A stretch of DNA of 64,000 nt from Pseudomonas gingeri. GTDB lineage: Bacteria; Pseudomonadota; Gammaproteobacteria; Pseudomonadales; Pseudomonadaceae. A program made the translations under genes and the position numbers. Shown piece by piece: positions 1-8,161 of the stretch (its first letter is position 1; each line of letters starts with the position of its first letter). The notes under the pieces were generated by a model. It was not told the origin of the DNA and made no database searches. It saw nothing but the letters and a program-made list of their open reading frames with translations. Where the stretch lies: the NCBI RefSeq assembly GCF_013385425.1, contig NZ_JACAQA010000041.1, forward strand, positions 1 through 64,000, in the 5' to 3' direction.

Positions 1-125
1 GCTAGGTTTTCACACAGTCTGTATAGGGCGGTTTTTTGTTGGGCAAAAAATGTGGGTTTTTATAAATGGCACCTGCCGTTACCACTGAATGAGTGGCCTG
101 TTCCGGCCGACCCAGACCCGAAAAC

Positions 126-160
126 AAAAATGCCCCGAATCAACGATTCGGGGCATTTTA
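126..160 (-). terminator. Rho-independent terminator of tRNA-Arg
   Basis: A perfect ten-pair stem (TGCCCCGAAT / ATTCGGGGCA, 131-155, five-base loop) is followed on the minus strand by a T run. It lies just past the 3' end of the tRNA and would end its transcript. The bases from 1 to 125 show no gene I can recognise. Confidence 0.85.
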
Positions 161-168
161 TTTGCAGA

Positions 169-245
169 TGGTGCACCAGGCGGGATTCGAACCCACGACC
201 CCTGCCTTCGGAGGGCAGTACTCTATCCAGCTGAGCTACTGGTGC
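169..245 (-). tRNA. tRNA-Arg (anticodon CCG)
   Basis: Read on the minus strand, the 77 bases fold as a complete cloverleaf. The acceptor stem is GCACCAG / CTGGTGC, the anticodon stem CTGCC / GGCAG closes the loop CTCCGAA with anticodon CCG, and the T arm carries GGTTCGAATCC. The 3' CCA is encoded. The anticodon reads the arginine codon CGG. tRNA-Arg genes are common integration sites, but nothing mobile is seen beside this one. Confidence 0.96.
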
Positions 246-507
246 TTGTGCGGGCGACATCATACCCATGTCGGCTCGGGGCGTCCATTCAGGTTTTGTC
301 GGGAAATTCTCTTCTTCGGTTTTCCGTGCTCATGGCCCCGGCCCGCCTCGGTTCGAGCCGTCCGTCTGGTAATCGCCGCCTTCGCGATTTCCAGGGACAT
401 CACGAAGGCCCTGACTTCACGTTGATCAGAAAAGCCCGGCAAAAGCGCCATTTTCGTTCTTTTTTTCGAACAGACTATTGTCCTTTACCCCCATTGATCC
501 TAGGATT

Positions 508-525
508 CGTTTGAGATTTCAAACG
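508..525. promoter_or_regulatory. Inverted repeat upstream of gabD
   Basis: The gap 246-679 between the tRNA and gabD holds no convincing gene. It contains a perfect inverted repeat with seven-base arms CGTTTGA and TCAAACG around four bases. It lies about 155 bases before the gabD start and could be a regulator site, but no -24/-12 or clear -35/-10 pair could be assigned near it. Confidence 0.35.
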
Positions 526-679
526 CTCTTGTCTGGGTGCTGAACCGCACGGCAATCTCATGTGCGCTATTTATGTGCTTCGGCCCGGTGAATGAATTTC
601 CTGACGGCAGCCTCCAAGGCGCCTTTCTACAATCAATAATTCGCTGCGCATCAGCGCGGTGCTGTTAAGGAAAGCCTAC

Positions 680-2122
680 ATGCAGCTCAAAGACACCCAG
701 TTGTTCCGCCAGCAAGCCTATATCGATGGGGCTTGGGTCGATGCGGACAATGGTCAGACGATCAAGGTCAACAACCCGGCCACGGGCGAAATCCTGGGGA
801 CCGTGCCGAAGATGGGCGCCGCCGAAACCCGTCGCGCCATCGAAGCCGCTGACAAGGCCCTGCCGGCCTGGCGTGCCCTGACCGCCAAAGAGCGTGCGAA
901 CAAACTGCGTCGCTGGTACGAGTTGATCATCGAGAACCAGGACGACCTGGCCCGCCTGATGACCCTCGAACAAGGCAAGCCATTGGCCGAAGCCAAGGGC
1001 GAAATTGTCTACGCCGCTTCCTTCATCGAATGGTTCGCCGAAGAAGCCAAGCGCATCTACGGTGATGTGATTCCCGGCCACCAGCCGGACAAGCGCCTGA
1101 TCGTGATCAAGCAGCCGATCGGTGTCACCGCCGCCATCACCCCGTGGAACTTCCCGGCCGCGATGATCACCCGTAAAGCCGGCCCGGCCCTGGCCGCCGG
1201 TTGCACCATGGTGCTCAAGCCCGCTTCGCAGACCCCGTTCTCGGCCTTCGCCCTGGCCGAACTGGCCCAGCGTGCCGGTATCCCGAAAGGCGTGTTCAGC
1301 GTGGTGTCCGGCAGTGCCGGCGATATCGGCAGCGAGCTGACCAGCAACCCGATCGTGCGCAAACTGTCCTTCACCGGCTCGACCGAGATCGGTCGCCAGC
1401 TGATGGCCGAATGCGCCAAGGACATCAAGAAGGTTTCCCTGGAACTGGGCGGCAACGCGCCATTTATCGTGTTCGACGACGCGGACCTGGACAAGGCCGT
1501 CGAAGGCGCGATCATTTCCAAGTACCGCAACAACGGCCAGACCTGCGTCTGCGCCAACCGCCTGTACATCCAGGATTCGGTCTACGACGCGTTCGCCGAG
1601 AAGCTGAAAGTGGCGGTCGCCAAACTCAAGATCGGCAACGGTCTGGACGAAGGCACCACCACCGGCCCGCTGATCGACGAGAAGGCGGTGGCCAAGGTCC
1701 AGGAACATATCGCCGATGCCCTGAGCAAAGGCGCGACCCTGCTGGCCGGCGGCAAGTCCATCGAAGGCAACTTCTTCGAGCCGACCATCCTGGTCAACGT
1801 CTCCAAGGACGCCGCCGTGGCCAAGGAAGAAACCTTCGGTCCATTGGCGCCGCTGTTCCGTTTCAAGGACGAAGCCGAAGTGATCGCGATGTCCAACGAC
1901 ACCGAGTTCGGCCTGGCTTCCTACTTCTACGCCCGTGACCTGGGCCGTGTGTTCCGTGTGGCCGAGGCCCTGGAATACGGCATGGTCGGGGTCAACACCG
2001 GGCTGATCTCCAACGAAGTCGCGCCGTTCGGCGGTATCAAGGCGTCGGGCCTGGGCCGTGAAGGCTCCAAGTACGGCATCGAAGACTACCTGGAAATCAA
2101 ATATCTCTGCCTGGGCATCTGA
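680..2122 (+). CDS. gabD: Succinate-semialdehyde dehydrogenase (NADP+) GabD
   Basis: This 480-residue cytoplasmic enzyme oxidises succinate semialdehyde to succinate, the second step of 4-aminobutyrate catabolism. The aldehyde dehydrogenase fold is full length, with the general base Glu255 in LELGGNAP and the nucleophile Cys289 in GQTCVCANR. The PWNFP cofactor motif is present near residue 155. An open frame extends to a GTG at 659, but the ATG at 680 has AAGGA nine bases upstream and gives the usual N-terminus MQLKDTQLF. gabT follows 174 bases downstream, so the pair is probably one operon induced by GABA. Confidence 0.96.
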   Translation: MQLKDTQLFRQQAYIDGAWVDADNGQTIKVNNPATGEILGTVPKMGAAETRRAIEAADKALPAWRALTAKERANKLRRWYELIIENQDDLARLMTLEQGKPLAEAKGEIVYAASFIEWFAEEAKRIYGDVIPGHQPDKRLIVIKQPIGVTAAITPWNFPAAMITRKAGPALAAGCTMVLKPASQTPFSAFALAELAQRAGIPKGVFSVVSGSAGDIGSELTSNPIVRKLSFTGSTEIGRQLMAECAKDIKKVSLELGGNAPFIVFDDADLDKAVEGAIISKYRNNGQTCVCANRLYIQDSVYDAFAEKLKVAVAKLKIGNGLDEGTTTGPLIDEKAVAKVQEHIADALSKGATLLAGGKSIEGNFFEPTILVNVSKDAAVAKEETFGPLAPLFRFKDEAEVIAMSNDTEFGLASYFYARDLGRVFRVAEALEYGMVGVNTGLISNEVAPFGGIKASGLGREGSKYGIEDYLEIKYLCLGI

Positions 2123-2296
2123 CCTAAGCAGGTGGTTCAGCGAGAGGGGCACGAGAGCGCTGCTCCTGTCGCGTTTCAAACGACACTTCAGTGTGGCCGG
2201 AACGCTGTACCAGTCGATCATCGTATGCTGGTGCAGTGCCTCCCTGCCGCGTCATCCTTGAACCACGCCGCCCGATGAGCGGTGAATGAGGACACC

Positions 2297-3577
2297 ATGA
2301 GCAAGACCAACGCATCCCTGATGAAACGCCGCGAAGCCGCTGTACCCCGCGGCGTCGGCCAGATCCATCCGATCTTCGCCGACCACGCGAAGAACGCCAC
2401 CGTGACCGACGTCGAAGGTCGTGAGTTCATCGACTTCGCCGGCGGTATCGCCGTGCTGAACACCGGTCACCTGCACCCGAAAATCATCGCCGCCGTGACC
2501 GAGCAGTTGAACAAGCTGACTCACACCTGCTTCCAGGTCCTGGCCTACGAACCCTACGTAGAGCTGTGCGAAAAAATCAACGCCAAGGTCCCGGGTGATT
2601 TCGCCAAGAAAACCCTGCTGGTCACCACCGGTTCCGAAGCCGTGGAAAACGCCGTGAAAATCGCTCGTGCCGCCACTGGCCGCGCCGGCGTGATCGCCTT
2701 TACCGGTGCCTACCACGGTCGCACCATGATGACCCTGGGCCTGACCGGTAAAGTCGTGCCTTACTCGGCCGGCATGGGCCTGATGCCTGGTGGCATCTTC
2801 CGCGCGCTGTACCCGAACGAACTGCATGGCGTGAGCATCGACGACTCCATCGCCAGCATCGAACGCATCTTCAAGAACGATGCCGAGCCCCGTGATATCG
2901 CTGCAATCATCATCGAGCCGGTCCAGGGCGAAGGCGGTTTCTACGTCGCGCCAAAAGAATTCATGAAGCGCCTGCGTGCCCTGTGCGACCAGCACGGCAT
3001 CCTGCTGATCGCCGACGAAGTGCAAACCGGCGCCGGTCGTACCGGTACCTTCTTCGCCATGGAACAGATGGGCGTTGCCGCCGACCTGACCACCTTCGCC
3101 AAATCCATCGCTGGCGGCTTCCCGCTGGCCGGTGTCTGCGGCAAGGCCGAATACATGGACGCCATCGCTCCCGGCGGCCTGGGCGGCACCTACGCCGGTA
3201 GCCCGATTGCTTGCGCCGCGGCCCTGGCCGTGATGGAAGTGTTCGAGGAAGAGCACCTGCTGGATCGCTGCAAAGCGGTCGGCGAGCGCCTGGTGACCGG
3301 TCTGAAAGCGATTCAGGCCAAGTACCCGGTGATCGGTGAAGTGCGTGCCCTGGGCGCGATGATCGCGGTCGAGCTGTTCGAAGGCGGCGACAGCCACAAG
3401 CCGAACGCAGCGGCTGTAGCCCAGGTCGTGGCCAAGGCCCGTGACAAGGGTCTGATCCTGCTGTCCTGCGGTACCTACGGCAACGTATTGCGTGTACTGG
3501 TTCCACTGACCTCGCCGGACGAGCAGTTGGACAAAGGCCTGGCAATCATCGAAGAGTGCTTCGCCGAACTCGCCTGA
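2297..3577 (+). CDS. gabT: 4-aminobutyrate aminotransferase GabT
   Basis: This 426-residue PLP enzyme moves the amino group of GABA to 2-oxoglutarate, giving succinate semialdehyde for GabD. It is a class-III aminotransferase. The PLP lysine is Lys269 in TFAKSIAGG, and the upstream IADEVQTGAGRTG motif is the usual cofactor-binding Asp/Gln segment. An in-frame GTG lies at 2282, but ATG 2297 is preceded by GAGGA and gives the typical start MSKTNASLMKRR. A strong terminator follows at once. Confidence 0.95.
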   Translation: MSKTNASLMKRREAAVPRGVGQIHPIFADHAKNATVTDVEGREFIDFAGGIAVLNTGHLHPKIIAAVTEQLNKLTHTCFQVLAYEPYVELCEKINAKVPGDFAKKTLLVTTGSEAVENAVKIARAATGRAGVIAFTGAYHGRTMMTLGLTGKVVPYSAGMGLMPGGIFRALYPNELHGVSIDDSIASIERIFKNDAEPRDIAAIIIEPVQGEGGFYVAPKEFMKRLRALCDQHGILLIADEVQTGAGRTGTFFAMEQMGVAADLTTFAKSIAGGFPLAGVCGKAEYMDAIAPGGLGGTYAGSPIACAAALAVMEVFEEEHLLDRCKAVGERLVTGLKAIQAKYPVIGEVRALGAMIAVELFEGGDSHKPNAAAVAQVVAKARDKGLILLSCGTYGNVLRVLVPLTSPDEQLDKGLAIIEECFAELA

Positions 3578-3600
3578 GTTGTGACGCGATAGACAAAAAG

Positions 3601-3623
3601 ACCCGCTCCGGCGGGTTTTTTTG
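3601..3623 (+). terminator. Terminator of gabDT
   Basis: A six-pair GC stem ACCCGC / GCGGGT with loop TCCG is followed by seven T residues, 24 bases past the gabT stop. Confidence 0.9.
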
Positions 3624-3709
3624 TTTTATGAGATCGCAAGAGTGGCTTTTGGCTGTATCTGCCTGTGCGTATTGACTAATGTGTCAGGATTGCTCTCGGA
3701 GAGTGCTTG

Positions 3710-4921
3710 ATGACCGCTGTGGATCTACCCGCTGTACCCCGTGTGTTGATTGCCGAGGCGGAGCCTTGGTCACGGGACCTGCTCAAGCAGGTGCTGTTGA
3801 ACGTGCGCTGTGATGCTCGACTGGAAATCTGTGCCGACGGTCACCACGCGCTCGAGTTGCTCAGCGAACGGGCGTTCGACCTGGTGATCGCCGACTGGGA
3901 GTTGCCGGGTGTCGATGGCCTGAGCCTGCTGCGCGGTCTGCGCCAGAAAAAGCGCACGCCACTACTGCCGTTCATTCTGGTGGGCTCGCGCAATGACGTG
4001 GCCAGCGTGCGGGAAATCCTGCCGCTGCAACCGACGGCCTACCTGACCAAACCCCTGAATATGGAAAGCCTGACCCAGCGCCTGCAGGATCTGCTGCTGG
4101 ACGCCGGGCAGGCGGTCTCGTGCGAAATTCCGGCCCTGGCGCCGGGCATGACCGTGGCGAAGTTTCTCGAGCGCCGCCGCGAGGAGTCGGACGGCGCGCC
4201 GTTGATGGCCGACGTGCAGGTGGCGGTCAATCGCAGCCTCAATCCCGGTGGCCTCGACTTGAAGGTGTTGGAGCAGGAAATTCGCACCGACCCACAAATC
4301 ACTGCGGTGCTGATCGCCGCCGCCAACAGTGCGGCCCAGCATCACGGCAGCGGGGTGCAGACCCTGGCCCAGGCATTGCAGCGGCTTGGCGCGGCGCAGA
4401 GCATGAACCTGATCCTCGGCCTGACCCTCAAGCGCAGCGCCCGGCTCAGTGATGCGGCCCTGGGCGACTACGCCGAACGCTACTGGAATCTGTCGCTGCA
4501 CACGGCCGAATACGGCCACTCCCTGGCGCGTTTGCTCGATCTGGATCACGAGCGTTGTTACTGCGCGGGTTTGTTGCATCGCCTGGGTGACCTGGCTTTG
4601 CTGCGTTGTCTGCAGGAATGGTTGAGCGCCGGTGGTGAGCTGGATGATGAACTGATCGGTGAATCGCTCTATGCCTTTGGGGCTGCCTTCGGTTCGGCGC
4701 TGCGCACGCGCTGGCGCCTGCCGCTGGAGCTGCGGGAGCTGATTGCGGCGGTCTACCAGCTCGGTGGCGGGGTTTACTCGCGCGAGGCCCTGGTGATGAG
4801 CCTGGCGGCGCAGATGGCACGGCTGACGCCCCACGAGGGCGTCGAAGAAATCGCCAAGAGCCGCACGGCGCGTTTGCTCAAGGTCGGCTTGCCGGAGCTG
4901 ATGCGTTTGCGCAAGAACTGA
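3710..4921 (+). CDS. Response regulator with HDOD output domain
   Basis: This 403-residue protein has an N-terminal receiver domain (about 10-130) and a C-terminal HDOD domain (about 150-380). The phosphoacceptor is Asp62 in LVIADWELPG, and the conserved lysine lies in AYLTKP. HDOD domains resemble inactive HD hydrolases and often act as scaffolds in signalling or stress control. An ATG at 3710 directly follows an in-frame TTG; CGGAGAG lies seven bases upstream of the ATG. There is no kinase gene beside it. Pseudomonas genomes usually carry a gene of this type after gabT. The signal and target are unknown. Confidence 0.85.
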   Translation: MTAVDLPAVPRVLIAEAEPWSRDLLKQVLLNVRCDARLEICADGHHALELLSERAFDLVIADWELPGVDGLSLLRGLRQKKRTPLLPFILVGSRNDVASVREILPLQPTAYLTKPLNMESLTQRLQDLLLDAGQAVSCEIPALAPGMTVAKFLERRREESDGAPLMADVQVAVNRSLNPGGLDLKVLEQEIRTDPQITAVLIAAANSAAQHHGSGVQTLAQALQRLGAAQSMNLILGLTLKRSARLSDAALGDYAERYWNLSLHTAEYGHSLARLLDLDHERCYCAGLLHRLGDLALLRCLQEWLSAGGELDDELIGESLYAFGAAFGSALRTRWRLPLELRELIAAVYQLGGGVYSREALVMSLAAQMARLTPHEGVEEIAKSRTARLLKVGLPELMRLRKN

Positions 4922-4942
4922 CGCAGAAGCGACCGGCCTCAG

Positions 4943-5353
4943 TCAGCCTTCAATCCAGTTTTCGACTTGCAGGCCCGGCACTCTGTCGAACTCACGCAGG
5001 TTGTTACTGACCAGAATCCAACCGTTGCTGCGTGCGTGCGCGGCCAGCCACAAGTCATTATTACCAATGACACGCCCGCAGGCCTGCAATTGGGCCCTGA
5101 TCTGGCCGTAGTGCTCACCGGTGCCTTCTTCGAGAGGAACCACTTGGATCAATGATTCCAGTTGATGCAAAACGGCCAATGAGCGCTCTTTTGCCTGGCT
5201 TTTTTCAGCGCCGAAGCGCAGTTCGCCTAATGTGATGACTGACATTGCTAGCTCGGAGGCGCGGTGGCGCGCAAAGCGTTCCCTGACTTCGGGTGGGTTG
5301 TGTTTGGCGATGTAGATGCAGATGTTGGTGTCCAGCAGATAACGCACCGACAT
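4943..5353 (-). CDS. vapC: VapC-type PIN-domain ribonuclease toxin
   Basis: The 136-residue protein is a complete PIN domain. The acidic metal ligands are Asp8 in YLLDTNI, Glu44 in ITLGELRFG and the Asp in NNDLWLAAHA, with a fourth acid near LREFD. VapC toxins cleave tRNA or rRNA when released from their antitoxin. The start ATG shares one base with the stop of vapB (TGATG), so the two are translationally coupled. The catalytic residues look intact, so the toxin is probably active. Confidence 0.9.
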   Translation of the reverse strand: MSVRYLLDTNICIYIAKHNPPEVRERFARHRASELAMSVITLGELRFGAEKSQAKERSLAVLHQLESLIQVVPLEEGTGEHYGQIRAQLQACGRVIGNNDLWLAAHARSNGWILVSNNLREFDRVPGLQVENWIEG

Positions 5354-5583
5354 CAGAAATCCTCGCGTTCTTGTGCAGGGCTGTCCTCGCGGCCTTCGGC
5401 CATGAAGCTTTCCGGTAGGCTGGCCAGGGCATCGAAAATCGCGGTGGCGCTTAACGGCAGCGCTCGGAGCACGATCTCATCGCCGCGGCGGAATATCTCT
5501 ACACTGTCCACATCAAGACGAAACTCTTTGGGCAAGCGGACGGCTTGGCTGTTGCCGGATTGAAATACACGGGCAAAGGTCAT
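5353..5583 (-). CDS. vapB: VapB-type antitoxin (AbrB/SpoVT fold)
   Basis: The 76-residue protein begins with a swapped-hairpin AbrB domain (VFQSGNSQAVRLPKEF, about 5-20, and VEIFRRGDEIVLRAL). It ends with an acidic tail, ESFMAEGREDSPAQ, of the kind that blocks the toxin active site. It should bind VapC and repress their shared promoter. AGGAG lies nine bases before the ATG. The gene is first in the two-gene operon. Confidence 0.9.
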   Translation of the reverse strand: MTFARVFQSGNSQAVRLPKEFRLDVDSVEIFRRGDEIVLRALPLSATAIFDALASLPESFMAEGREDSPAQEREDF

Positions 5584-5602
5584 TTTTTGAACTCCTAAAA
5601 GG

Positions 5603-5619
5603 ATATACGCAATGTATAT
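5603..5619. promoter_or_regulatory. Putative VapB operator
   Basis: A perfect inverted repeat ATATAC-GCAAT-GTATAT lies 20-36 bases before the vapB ATG and overlaps the likely -10 region. Antitoxins of this fold bind such repeats to control their own operon. The site assignment rests on position and symmetry alone. Confidence 0.6.
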
Positions 5620-5671
5620 ACGTTTTTAGGGTTGGTCAAATATCAACCAGAGCCGTTGATCGGACGGGCCT

Positions 5672-6661
5672 TCAAGCCAATACGATCTGGTTCTTGCCCT
5701 GGCGCTTGGCCTGGTACATGGCGCTGTCCGCCCGGGCGAACAGCGGGTCGAGGGTTTCGTCCTGGGGCGTCAGGCTGGTCAGGCCCTGGCTGACGGTGAC
5801 GCCGAAGCTCTTGCCGTCGTGGTTGAAGCTCAGGCGCTGGATCTCCCGTTGCAAGCGCTCGGCGATCTGCTGGGCCATCTCCGGTGCGCAGCCGGGCAGC
5901 AGCGCGGCGAACTCCTCACCGCCAATGCGTCCGAACAGATCACCTATCCGCAGCGCCCCGCGCCCGGTCTCGGCGATCCGTTGCAAGACCACGTCGCCTT
6001 CGGGATGACCGTAGGTGTCGTTGATCTGCTTGAAGTCATCGATGTCCAGCAGCAGGAACGCCAGGGGCGAATCCTGCAGGCGGGCTTCCTCGAAGGCGCG
6101 ATGGGCACTGTCGAAGAAGTGCCGGCGGTTGCTGCTACCGGTCAGCACATCGGTGGTGGCCAGGCGCTGCAATTCGTCTTCCAGGGCTTTCTTCTCGGTG
6201 ATGTCCTCGGCGATACCGACCACGATCACTCGCTGCCCCGGCTCGGCGTGACGACTGATAAAGCACTTGTCGCTGAGCCAACGGATCTGCCCGTCGGCGC
6301 TGATGATGCGGTACTCGCGGTCTTCCACCGCACCCTTTTCCAGTACCTGGGCCAGGCTGCGTTCGGCGTAGTCGAGATCGTCGGGGTAGATGCTGTTGCG
6401 CCATTCGCTGTAGTCGGCCAGCAGCAGGCCGGCCGAGCGGCCAAAGATCCGTTCGTAGGCGGGGCTGACGTAGAGCATCTGCTGGCTGTTCCAGTCCAGG
6501 GCCCAGAGCACCGCATTGACGCTGACCAGCAACGAGCTGAAGAGTTGTTCGCGTTCGCCCAGGCGCGCGACTTCGGCCTGGGCGTGCATCAGGGCCAACA
6601 GGGTTTCAGCGGCTTTTGGCCACTGTGGGAGGGAAGGCGGTTTTGAGTTCTTGTTGACCAT
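5672..6661 (-). CDS. PAS-GGDEF diguanylate cyclase
   Basis: The protein of about 329 residues has a PAS/PAC sensor segment (about 45-165) and a C-terminal GGDEF domain (about 170-325). The active-site loop reads FGRIGGEEFAALLPG, an intact GGEEF signature, so it should make cyclic di-GMP from two GTP. No membrane segment is visible, so the enzyme is probably cytoplasmic. Two starts are possible, GTG at 6667 and ATG at 6661; I prefer the ATG because GAG lies at a normal distance. Gene and neighbours share no obvious operon. Confidence 0.85.
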   Translation of the reverse strand: MVNKNSKPPSLPQWPKAAETLLALMHAQAEVARLGEREQLFSSLLVSVNAVLWALDWNSQQMLYVSPAYERIFGRSAGLLLADYSEWRNSIYPDDLDYAERSLAQVLEKGAVEDREYRIISADGQIRWLSDKCFISRHAEPGQRVIVVGIAEDITEKKALEDELQRLATTDVLTGSSNRRHFFDSAHRAFEEARLQDSPLAFLLLDIDDFKQINDTYGHPEGDVVLQRIAETGRGALRIGDLFGRIGGEEFAALLPGCAPEMAQQIAERLQREIQRLSFNHDGKSFGVTVSQGLTSLTPQDETLDPLFARADSAMYQAKRQGKNQIVLA

Positions 6662-6809
6662 CGGCACTCATCTCACAGGGCGTGCCGACCGTTATGGCGG
6701 CACGGCCACGCTTCGGCCCGCCGGGATGGCGACGTGCTTTTGAGATAGGGCCAGGGCCGCTAAGTTCCGTTCGGCGCGCCCTGGGGGGAGGGCGCGCCGA
6801 TCAACGGTG

Positions 6810-7994
6810 TCAGGCGACCGAGGGACGTAGCGAGTAGGTTTTCAGTTGGTCGGCAAAGTCGCGCAACGACTGGATGCCGCTGGCTTCGGCTTCGTGGACC
6901 CAATCCTTGATCGCGGCGAGCATGTCATGGCCATTTGAGCTGGTCTTGACCCAGATCTGTTGCAGGGCCAGGCGTTTCTCGTAAATTACCTTGAGTGCCT
7001 GGCTGTGGGCGAGCATGGTTTCGATGCGCACCTGATGGTTTTCGCTGAGCAGGCTGGTTTCCCGCGACAGCAAGCGCTTGGCGCGGTGGAACTGGTGGCG
7101 GACCGAATGATCGGCCTTGGCCAGCTCCTGCTGCACCAGCGGTGCAATCACCAGCTTGCGATACTGGGCCATGATCTGGAAGCGGTTGTTGAGGATCGCC
7201 ATGGCGGTGTCCATGTCCAGGTGACCCTTGCCTTCGACCCGGTGGGCGATGGGGGCGACCCGCTGTACCTTGGCCAGGCCCAGGAAGCTGAAGACCTTGA
7301 TCCAGGCCCAGCCCAGGTCGAATTCCCACTTCTTGACCGACAGCTTGGCCGAGTTGGGGTAGGTATGGTGGTTGTTGTGCAGCTCTTCGCCGCCGATCAG
7401 GATGCCCCAGGGCACCAGGTTGGTGGCGGCATCACGGCATTCGAAGTTGCGGTAGCCGATCGCATGGCCCAGGCCGTTGATCACGCCGGCGGCCCAGAAC
7501 GGAATCCACATCATCTGGATGGCCCAGACGGTGATGCCGATGGCGCCGAACAGCAGCAGGTCGATCACCGCCATGATGGCGATGCCGAGCAGCTTGTAGC
7601 GCGAGTAGAGGTTGTTCTCGAGCCAGTCGTCCGGGCAGTTCTTGCCGTAGATACGCAAAGTCTCGGGATTGCTGGCCTCGGCCCGGTACAATTCGGCACC
7701 GGTACGCAGGACCGTGGACAGGCCGAGGATCACCGGACTGTGGGGATCGTCGACGGTTTCACATTTTGCGTGATGTTTACGGTGGATAGCCGTCCACTCG
7801 CGAGTATTCTGTGCCGTGGTCAGCCACAGCCAGAAACGGAAGAAGTGTTTCAGGCCAGCATTGAGCTCCAGGGAGCGGTGGGCCGAATAGCGGTGCAGAT
7901 AGACCGTGACGCCGACAATGGTCACGTGGGTCATCAACAGGGTGACCGCCACTGTTTGCCAGGCTGACAGGTCAAGAAAACCGTTGTACCACAT
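6810..7994 (-). CDS. desA: Membrane acyl-lipid delta-9 fatty acid desaturase
   Basis: This 394-residue integral membrane enzyme introduces a double bond into saturated acyl chains and so adjusts membrane fluidity. The three histidine boxes that hold the di-iron centre are present: HRYSAH, HRKHH and HNNHH. Hydrophobic spans lie before box 1 and between boxes 2 and 3. Upstream in-frame starts exist (8051 and 8036), but ATG 7994 gives the standard beginning MWYNGFLDLSAW and has GAGGG about twelve bases upstream. In P. aeruginosa a close relative (PA0286, DesA) sits divergent to the same c-di-GMP gene, as here. Confidence 0.88.
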   Translation of the reverse strand: MWYNGFLDLSAWQTVAVTLLMTHVTIVGVTVYLHRYSAHRSLELNAGLKHFFRFWLWLTTAQNTREWTAIHRKHHAKCETVDDPHSPVILGLSTVLRTGAELYRAEASNPETLRIYGKNCPDDWLENNLYSRYKLLGIAIMAVIDLLLFGAIGITVWAIQMMWIPFWAAGVINGLGHAIGYRNFECRDAATNLVPWGILIGGEELHNNHHTYPNSAKLSVKKWEFDLGWAWIKVFSFLGLAKVQRVAPIAHRVEGKGHLDMDTAMAILNNRFQIMAQYRKLVIAPLVQQELAKADHSVRHQFHRAKRLLSRETSLLSENHQVRIETMLAHSQALKVIYEKRLALQQIWVKTSSNGHDMLAAIKDWVHEAEASGIQSLRDFADQLKTYSLRPSVA

Positions 7995-8161
7995 AGGCTG
8001 TATGGCCCTCGAAAAAGTAAAGAACAGCCCGTGCATTATCACCGAGCCCACAGAGAAAACCAGTCGCTGTTTCAGATAAGAGTGGCGGGATGTTTCTTAC
8101 TCTATAATTCCGGCCAGTTTGTAGGGCAATTTGGCGTTTCTAGAGGGAATTAGCACCGTTT

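Noticed and set aside
169..245. tRNA-Arg as attachment site of an integrated element
   Set aside because: No integrase and no repeated tRNA 3' end is visible in the window.
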